Source: Bacteroides sp. An322 | GTDB lineage: Bacteria; Bacteroidota; Bacteroidia; Bacteroidales; Bacteroidaceae | DNA length: 64,000 nt | NCBI RefSeq assembly: GCF_002161765.1 | Contig: NZ_NFIN01000004.1 | Coordinates: 117,357 to 181,356 of the forward strand | Reading direction: 5' to 3' | Shown here: piece by piece, positions 59,305 to 64,000 of the stretch | How positions within the stretch are numbered: position 1 is the stretch's first letter | Layout: the number at the start of each line of letters is the position of its first letter | Program-made: the position numbers and the translations under genes | The notes under the pieces: model-generated | Seen by the model: the letters and a program-made list of their open reading frames with translations, nothing else | Database searches by the model: none | Told to the model about the DNA's origin: nothing

Positions 59305-61188
59305 TTAAAAACTCATATTTTGTTCCACATAATCGATAAACGCCTGATTCACCAGCTTCACTCCGCCCGGTGTGGGATAATTGCCGCTAAAGTACCAGTC
59401 GCCTTCATGGTCAGGACAAGCCTCGTGCAAGCCTTCCAAAGTCTGATAGACGATTTCAACCTTCGCCTGAGTACCTGCGGGAGTAAGGAGTTCCACCATC
59501 TTGCGCGACACTTCCTCATCGGTAAATGGCGCATAAATGTCTTTCACGTAATTCACCATTTCTTCCTTGGGCAAACCTACTTGCGCTTTCGACTTCCGGT
59601 AGGCTTCCTCGATGACTCCGTGCATGCCCCGGTCCTCAAGCAAGGCAATAGCGGCACGGAAAGCGATGAACTGCTCCATGCTTGCCATGTCAATGCCGTA
59701 ATAATCAGGATAACGCACTTGGGGAGAAGAAGACACGATAACGATTTTCTTCGGATGCAGGCGGTCGAGGATACCGATGATGCTTTGCTTCAACGTAGTA
59801 CCCCGCACGATGCTATCGTCAATGATAACCAGATTATCAGCGTATGGAACCAAGCTTCCGTAAGTGATGTCATAAACATGGGCGGCAAGGTCATTCCGCG
59901 TATTTCCTTCGGCAATGAAGGTGCGGAGCTTGATGTCCTTTATCGCCACTTTCTCGCTCCGGATACGTTGCGAAAGAATTTGCTCCAGTTCGGTATGGCT
60001 GGGCTTATGCCCGAGCGCTTCGATGCGTTGCACTTTAAGCTGGTTCAGGTAATTGTCGAATCCTTCTAACATCCCGTAAAACGCCACCTCCGCTGTATTC
60101 GGGATAAACGAAAAGACGGTGTGCACCACGTCATAATCAACAGCTTTCAGGATAGGTTCTACTAACTTCTCGCCCAATAGTTTCCGCTCGCGGTAAATAT
60201 CCACATCGCTTCCGCGGCTAAAGTAAATCCGCTCAAACGAACAGGCTTTCTTCGCTTTCGGCTCATTGATTTGAGCCAAACGCATCTCGCCTTTCTTATT
60301 TACTAAGATAGCTTGTCCGGGCTGAAGCTCGTTAACGCTATCGGCAGGTACGTTCAGCACCGTCTGAATGACCGGACGCTCGGAAGCGAGCACCATAATT
60401 TCATCGTCCATATACCAGAAACCCGGACGAATACCCCACGGGTCGCGCACGGCAAAACATTCTCCGCTTCCCGTCAATCCGCAGATTACATAGCCTCCGT
60501 CCCACTTAGGGCTGGACGTTTTCAATACATTGGTCAGGTCGATGCGGTCCTCAATGGCATGGGTGATGTCCATCCCTTCCAACCCTTCTGCCTTGCATTC
60601 GTTGAAGAGCCGTTCCACTTCGCGGTCGAGCCTGTGCCCCACTTGTTCCAGCATGATATACGTATCGGCATACTTGCGCGGATGCTGGCCTGCGGCGGTG
60701 ATGTCGGCGAATATCTCGTCCACGTTCGTCAGGTTGAAGTTCCCGCACAAGGCAAGGTTCTTTGCCCGCCAGTTGTTGCGGCGCAAGAAAGGATGCACAT
60801 ACGAAATGCCGCTCCGCCCCGTGGTGGAATAGCGCAAATGCCCCATATACAACTCGCCCGCAAAGGGCAGGCATTTCTTTGCATATTCCGCATCAGCAAA
60901 TTGTTCGGGAGTCAAGTCCTTAAACTGGCTGTGCACCGTACCGAATATCTCGGTAATCGCCCCCGAGCCCAACGCCCGCTCGCGGAACATGTATTCCTCT
61001 CCGGGGTCTGCCTGAAGCTTCACGCAAGCCAGCCCTGCGCCTTCCTGTCCGCGGTTGTGCTGCTTCTCCATAAGCAGATAGAGCTTGTTCAGCCCATACA
61101 TCCACGTCCCGTACTTCTCCTGATAATATTCCAGCGGCTTGAGCAACCGTATCATCGCTACCCCGCATTCGTGTTTAAGTGGTTCCAT
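59305..61188 (-). CDS. purF: Amidophosphoribosyltransferase (PurF-like)
   Basis: This enzyme makes 5-phosphoribosylamine from PRPP and glutamine, the first step of purine synthesis. It has 627 residues, longer than the usual 470-510, owing to insertions and a C-terminal extension. The N-terminal nucleophile Cys is residue 8 (MEPLKHECGVAMI), so a seven-residue propeptide must be removed. The class II glutaminase domain includes KQHNRGQEGAG (about 42-52) and GHLRYSTTG (about 112-120). The PRPP loop is NLVIIDDSIVRGTTLKQSI (about 447-465). It heads the leftward run purF-small gene-carA-carB. Confidence 0.9.
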   Translation of the reverse strand: MEPLKHECGVAMIRLLKPLEYYQEKYGTWMYGLNKLYLLMEKQHNRGQEGAGLACVKLQADPGEEYMFRERALGSGAITEIFGTVHSQFKDLTPEQFADAEYAKKCLPFAGELYMGHLRYSTTGRSGISYVHPFLRRNNWRAKNLALCGNFNLTNVDEIFADITAAGQHPRKYADTYIMLEQVGHRLDREVERLFNECKAEGLEGMDITHAIEDRIDLTNVLKTSSPKWDGGYVICGLTGSGECFAVRDPWGIRPGFWYMDDEIMVLASERPVIQTVLNVPADSVNELQPGQAILVNKKGEMRLAQINEPKAKKACSFERIYFSRGSDVDIYRERKLLGEKLVEPILKAVDYDVVHTVFSFIPNTAEVAFYGMLEGFDNYLNQLKVQRIEALGHKPSHTELEQILSQRIRSEKVAIKDIKLRTFIAEGNTRNDLAAHVYDITYGSLVPYADNLVIIDDSIVRGTTLKQSIIGILDRLHPKKIVIVSSSPQVRYPDYYGIDMASMEQFIAFRAAIALLEDRGMHGVIEEAYRKSKAQVGLPKEEMVNYVKDIYAPFTDEEVSRKMVELLTPAGTQAKVEIVYQTLEGLHEACPDHEGDWYFSGNYPTPGGVKLVNQAFIDYVEQNMSF

Positions 61189-61224
61189 ATCGTTCGTTTT
61201 CGTTTAGTATTGCCGTAAATATAA

Positions 61225-61263
61225 AAAAAATACCTGAATTACCGAAGCGGTAAGTTCAGGTAT
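61225..61263 (-). terminator. Terminator downstream of tRNA-Thr
   Basis: On the minus strand ATACCTGAA and TTACCG pair with CGGTAA and TTCAGGTAT around a 3-base loop, followed by eight T. It is a canonical rho-independent terminator about 100 bases after the tRNA 3' end. Confidence 0.85.
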
Positions 61264-61360
61264 CATATTCTAACGTATATCTTTATGTCGAAGTATAAAC
61301 TACACATAGATTTCTCTTTTGTTCGGATATAAAAAAAGACCCACATTCTGTGAATCCGTG

Positions 61361-61433
61361 AGCCGAAAGCGGGACTCGAACCCGCGACTTACTCATTACG
61401 AATGAGTTACTCTACCAACTGAGTTATTTCGGC
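61361..61433 (-). tRNA. tRNA-Thr (anticodon CGT)
   Basis: Read on the minus strand: acceptor GCCGAAA pairs with TTTCGGC, D arm ACTC/GAGT with AGTTGGTA loop, anticodon stem ACTCA/TGAGT with loop TTCGTAA (anticodon CGT, reading ACG), and T arm GCGGG/CCCGC with loop TTCGAGT. The discriminator is T/U. The 73-base length is standard and CCA is not encoded. Confidence 0.95.
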
Positions 61434-61571
61434 TTATCGCCCTTTCTGAAAAGCGATGCAAAGATACGGCTTTCTTCGGATTTACAAAAGGAATCGGGAT
61501 TTTTTTTCGAAAGTTTTTCAAAAAACAGATATTATGAAAAACGCAGATTCACGCGGATTAAATGAATGCCA

Positions 61572-61655
61572 ATGTAGGGTCGTATCGCATACGCCCGAAT
61601 ACACCAACTTATCCACGTGAATGTTTTCAGGGCGTATTGCATACGCTCTGAAAAC
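61572..61655. repeat. Two-hairpin palindromic element (family A), opposite orientation
   Basis: TGTAGGGTCGTATCGCATAC forms hairpin 1 and GGGCGTATTGCATACGCTC hairpin 2, with the spacer CCAACTTATCCACG between. It aligns with the reverse complement of 33845-33924 throughout, spacer included. Confidence 0.85.
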
Positions 61656-61817
61656 TAATTTTGAGAAATACGGACATTCATATAATCTACGTTTCCCAAT
61701 AAGCACATAATATAAGCTAATTAAATAAAAGAGCCGCTCCGTCTTGCATAAAAATATCATTTTATTACACACTAGACTAAAATATTCAGTTATTTGTTAG
61801 ATATTTCCTTATTCATC

Positions 61818-61848
61818 TTGCTATTTTATCTAAAAACACCTACTTTTG
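61818..61848 (+). promoter_or_regulatory. Promoter of the acetyl-CoA hydrolase/CoA-transferase gene
   Basis: TTG (61818-61820), a 20-base gap, then TACTTTTG (61841-61848). The ATG at 61872 is 24 bases after the -7 box, which rejects the longer frame starting at 61794. Confidence 0.75.
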
Positions 61849-61871
61849 CGGCACTAATAATAACAGCATAT

Positions 61872-63359
61872 ATGAAATACCCAATTTTATCAGCCGAAGA
61901 GGCAGCAGCACTTATAGCCGACGGGCAAACGGTCGGCATCGGAGGGTTCTCGTCGGTAGGGACACCGAAAGCAGTACCCGCAGCATTGGCGAAACACGCC
62001 GAAGCCTTACACAACGAAGGAAAACCATTCAAGATAGGGCTCATCACCGGAGGAGCCACGGGCAACCAAGTGGATAGCGCACTGACCGAAGCCCACGCCG
62101 TGACTTTCCGAACCCCGTTCCAGTCGAACAAGGAAATGCGCGGAGCCATTAATAGCGGCGAAGTGCGCTACTTTGACCTCCACCTCTCACAGATAGGGCA
62201 AGACGTGCGCTACGGATTCTTAGGGAAAATCGACGTAGCCATCATCGAGGCTTCCGACATCACTCCCGAAGGTGAACTTATCTTGAGCACCTCGGTAGGC
62301 ATCTCGCCCACTTTGGCATGTGTGGCGGATAAAGTCATCGTAGAAATGAACGCCGAGCATACAGACAAGCTCACGGGAATGCACGACATTTTCGTGCTCG
62401 ACAATCCGCCCTACCGGCGCGAAATACCTATATATAAGGTGAACGACCGAACCGGAAGCATCAGCGTAAAGGTAGACCCCAAGAAAGTGGCAGGCGTGGT
62501 ATTGACGCATGAGCGCGACCAAATAGCCGCCTTCACCCCCCTGAACGAAACCACCAAGCAAATCGGGCAGAACGTGGCAGACTTCTTGCTGAAAGAATAC
62601 CGCCGGGGGGCTATCCCGAAAGAATTCCTCCCGCTCCAGTCGGGCGTGGGAAACATTGCCAATGCCGTATTGGGCGCCTTGGGCGACGACCCGCACTTGC
62701 CCGCCTTCTCGATGTACACCGAGGTCATCCAAAACTCCGTCATCGACCTGATGATGAAAGACCGCATCCGTTTCGTGGCAGGAAGCTCGCTCACCTTGTC
62801 CGATGATAAGCTGAACATCCTTTACGAACACATCGATGAGATGAAAGACCGTGTCCTGCTCCGTCCGCAGGAAATCACCAACCATCCCGAAGTCATCCGC
62901 CGGCTGGGCATCATAGCGGTCAACACCGCACTCGAAGCCGACATCTTCGGAAACGTGAACAGCACCCATGTGTCGGGCAGCAAGATGATGAACGGCATCG
63001 GAGGCTCGGGCGACTTCGCACGCAACGCCTACCTTTCTATCTTTACCACACCTTCTACGGCAAAAGGCGGGCTTATCTCGTCTATTGTGCCTCAGGTATC
63101 ACATGTAGACAGCACCGAACACGATGTGCGCGTCCTTGTCACCGAGCAAGGCGTGGCAGACCTGCGAGGCAAATCGCCTTCCGAGCGTGCCCGGCTCATC
63201 ATCGAGAACTGCGCGCACCCCGACTACAAGCAGCTGCTTTGGGATTACCTGAAACTATCCGAAGGCAAATGCCACACCCCCATGTCGCTCTTGAACGCCT
63301 TCCGTATGCATTTGGCATACGCCGAAACAGGCGATATGCGGAATACGGTATTCAGTTGA
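61872..63359 (+). CDS. Acetyl-CoA hydrolase / succinate CoA-transferase family protein
   Basis: This 495-residue enzyme belongs to the Cat1/AarC-type class I CoA-transferase group, which moves CoA between succinate, acetate or propionate; in Bacteroides it could serve succinate-to-propionate or acetate metabolism. Features are GQTVGIGGFSSVGTPKAVP (about 21-39), IIEASDITPEGELILSTSVG (about 130), a candidate catalytic Glu in FSMYTEVIQNSVIDLM (about 285), and GGSGDFARNAYLSIF (about 380) with the CoA-contacting loop. The start follows a full promoter. Whether it is hydrolase or transferase cannot be decided from sequence alone. The stop codon runs into a TTGATAG repeat. Confidence 0.9.
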   Translation: MKYPILSAEEAAALIADGQTVGIGGFSSVGTPKAVPAALAKHAEALHNEGKPFKIGLITGGATGNQVDSALTEAHAVTFRTPFQSNKEMRGAINSGEVRYFDLHLSQIGQDVRYGFLGKIDVAIIEASDITPEGELILSTSVGISPTLACVADKVIVEMNAEHTDKLTGMHDIFVLDNPPYRREIPIYKVNDRTGSISVKVDPKKVAGVVLTHERDQIAAFTPLNETTKQIGQNVADFLLKEYRRGAIPKEFLPLQSGVGNIANAVLGALGDDPHLPAFSMYTEVIQNSVIDLMMKDRIRFVAGSSLTLSDDKLNILYEHIDEMKDRVLLRPQEITNHPEVIRRLGIIAVNTALEADIFGNVNSTHVSGSKMMNGIGGSGDFARNAYLSIFTTPSTAKGGLISSIVPQVSHVDSTEHDVRVLVTEQGVADLRGKSPSERARLIIENCAHPDYKQLLWDYLKLSEGKCHTPMSLLNAFRMHLAYAETGDMRNTVFS

Positions 63360-63414
63360 TAGTTCATAGTTGATAATTGATAGTTGATAATGCCGGCTTA
63401 ACTATCAATTATTT
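63357..63414. repeat. TTGATAG/TTGATAA repeat between convergent genes
   Basis: TTGATAGTTCATAGTTGATA units are mirrored by TTAACTATCAATTATT around GCCGGC. The stops of both flanking genes lie within or beside it. Possible two-way terminator. Confidence 0.65.
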
Positions 63415-63514
63415 AGAGGCACGAAGTCACTCCCAGCGACGTCCCGATAGCGGTAAGAATCGTAATCAGCGTCTGAATGATAATCCCCCAAATGTTTTTC
63501 TTTTTGTTTTCCAT
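63413..63514 (-). CDS. Smalltalk family microprotein
   Basis: The 33-residue product starts MENKKKNIWGIIIQTLIT and ends GVTSCL. It matches the Bacteroides 'smalltalk' family: a charged N-terminus, IWG, and a single hydrophobic segment with a terminal SC. It is too short for most gene finders. These peptides are usually encoded just downstream of an HU-like gene and before an N-acetylmuramoyl-L-alanine amidase. The HU gene is present upstream here, but the amidase is missing and a palindromic element lies between HU and smalltalk. Its function is unknown. Confidence 0.85.
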   Translation of the reverse strand: MENKKKNIWGIIIQTLITILTAIGTSLGVTSCL

Positions 63515-63541
63515 AGTTCAGTAAAATTTAGTAGTTAAACC

Positions 63542-63624
63542 TGTAGGGGCGGGGTCTGCCCGCCCTGAATACATCCGCGTATGCATCTGTGGGCGCATCC
63601 GGGCAGGCGAACCCTGCCCCTACA
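63542..63624. repeat. Two-hairpin palindromic element (family B), opposite orientation
   Basis: TGTAGGGGCGGGGTCTGCCC begins the element and CGAACCCTGCCCCTACA ends it. On the opposite strand it aligns across all 82 bases with the copy at 32703-32784. It lies between the HU and smalltalk genes. Confidence 0.85.
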
Positions 63625-63638
63625 GTGTTCGTTCAGTC

Positions 63639-64000
63639 TCACCCTTTCGCCGCCTCAAGGTCGACGGTGCTCAGCCCCTCTTTCTCGGCTTTCAACGTAG
63701 CTGCCTGAGCGGTGCGGCTGGCTACGGGGTTGAACTTCGCCCGTTCAATCAGCCCGTCGAAGTCCGTGCCGGGCGTGAACACCACGTTGACAGCCTTGAT
63801 GTTGGCTGCGGTGAACGCCTTCAAGCTTTCCGCCCCCACCGAATTAAGCGAAATGAAGAAATCACCCAATGCGCCCAGCTGCACCTTCTTGCCTTCGAGC
63901 AGCATTTCTACGAGGCACTCGCACATGTCGAGGATAACGCCCTGCACCGTGCCGCGCGTGTACACCCCGTTGTGGTCGGCAATGTGTTTCACAAACTTGT
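63639..64000 (-). CDS. HU-family DNA-binding protein (5' end beyond window)
   Basis: This partial gene continues past the right edge; the GTG at 63992 is not a real start because the frame is open upstream (Lys-Phe before it). The visible 119 residues fit a Bacteroides HU-like protein: RGTVQGVILDMCECLVEMLL (the dimerisation helix), GKKVQLGALGDFFISLNSVG (beta-arm base) and IKAVNVVFTPGTDFDGLIER, followed by an Ala/Glu/Lys-rich tail ending LEAAKG. Such proteins bend or coat DNA. It lies upstream of smalltalk in the standard order. Confidence 0.85.
   Translation of the reverse strand, partial: KFVKHIADHNGVYTRGTVQGVILDMCECLVEMLLEGKKVQLGALGDFFISLNSVGAESLKAFTAANIKAVNVVFTPGTDFDGLIERAKFNPVASRTAQAATLKAEKEGLSTVDLEAAKG

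Larger units (their letters stand above)
61434..61871. other. Intergenic region with palindromic element and promoter
   Basis: This 438-base gap contains a short AAACGCAGATTCACGCGGATT repeat near 61540, the family A element at 61572-61655, AT-rich sequence, and the promoter of the CoA-transferase gene at 61818-61848. An 84-codon minus-strand frame covering the palindrome looks spurious. Confidence 0.65.

Noticed and set aside
61518..61772. 84-codon minus-strand frame downstream of tRNA-Thr
   Set aside because: It runs straight through the family A palindromic element and has no promoter or family resemblance.
1..64000. CRISPR arrays, integrases, IS elements, phage structural genes, rRNA
   Set aside because: No regularly spaced direct repeats with unique spacers and no matching protein families were seen; the repeats here are palindromic and dispersed.

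Overview
The window is chromosomal DNA from a member of the Bacteroidales, most likely a gut Bacteroides/Phocaeicola-type species. The evidence is paired SusC/SusD outer-membrane genes, Bacteroidetes-type promoters (TAnnTTTG -7 boxes) in front of many genes, a TamL lipoprotein, a pyrophosphate-dependent phosphofructokinase, the ileS-dksA-lspA-DUF4296 gene order, and an HU plus 'smalltalk' gene pair. No rRNA, integrase, insertion sequence or CRISPR array was seen. One tRNA gene (Thr, anticodon CGT) is present.

Layout. 0-4.6 kb: two arabinose-releasing enzymes, a tandem GH43 and a GH51 with a GH43-like N-terminal piece. 4.7-7.8 kb: a FadL-type porin and a low-complexity secreted protein. 8.1-29.1 kb: two closely similar SusC/SusD pairs interleaved with three nuclease-like genes (one Rpn-type, two AAA-ATPase/PD-(D/E)XK), then a GH92 alpha-mannosidase, a glycerophosphodiester phosphodiesterase and a convergent metallophosphoesterase, and prmA. 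Together this resembles a polysaccharide utilisation locus for mannose-containing, possibly phosphorylated, glycans. 29.2-36.8 kb: YccF, a GH25 muramidase, PPi-phosphofructokinase, a small conserved protein, an acyltransferase, and a GC-rich amidase with an inserted golvesin-like domain. 37.2-39.6 kb: a tightly coupled three-gene cassette (GNAT-like, IbrA/PAPS-reductase-like, IbrB/ParB-like). 39.6-48.9 kb: TamL, a TrmH-type methyltransferase, and the ileS-dksA-lspA-DUF4296 operon. 49.1-54.5 kb: a short regulator fragment and a hexuronate module, kdgK-eda divergent from lacI-type regulator-uxaA, which converts altronate through KDG to pyruvate and glyceraldehyde-3-phosphate. 54.6-61.2 kb: carB, carA, a small membrane protein and purF, all leftward, for nucleotide and carbamoyl-phosphate synthesis. 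61.4-64 kb: tRNA-Thr, an acetyl-CoA hydrolase/CoA-transferase, smalltalk and a partial HU gene.

The intergenic DNA is unusually rich in short dispersed palindromes of several families, many in convergent gaps. One AT-rich family (7-bp units such as GTCAATT) also lies inside the carA coding frame, where it encodes two short peptide stretches. The best candidates for a little-described system are the GNAT-IbrA-IbrB cassette and these palindromic elements, whose stems change while the layout and spacer are kept.
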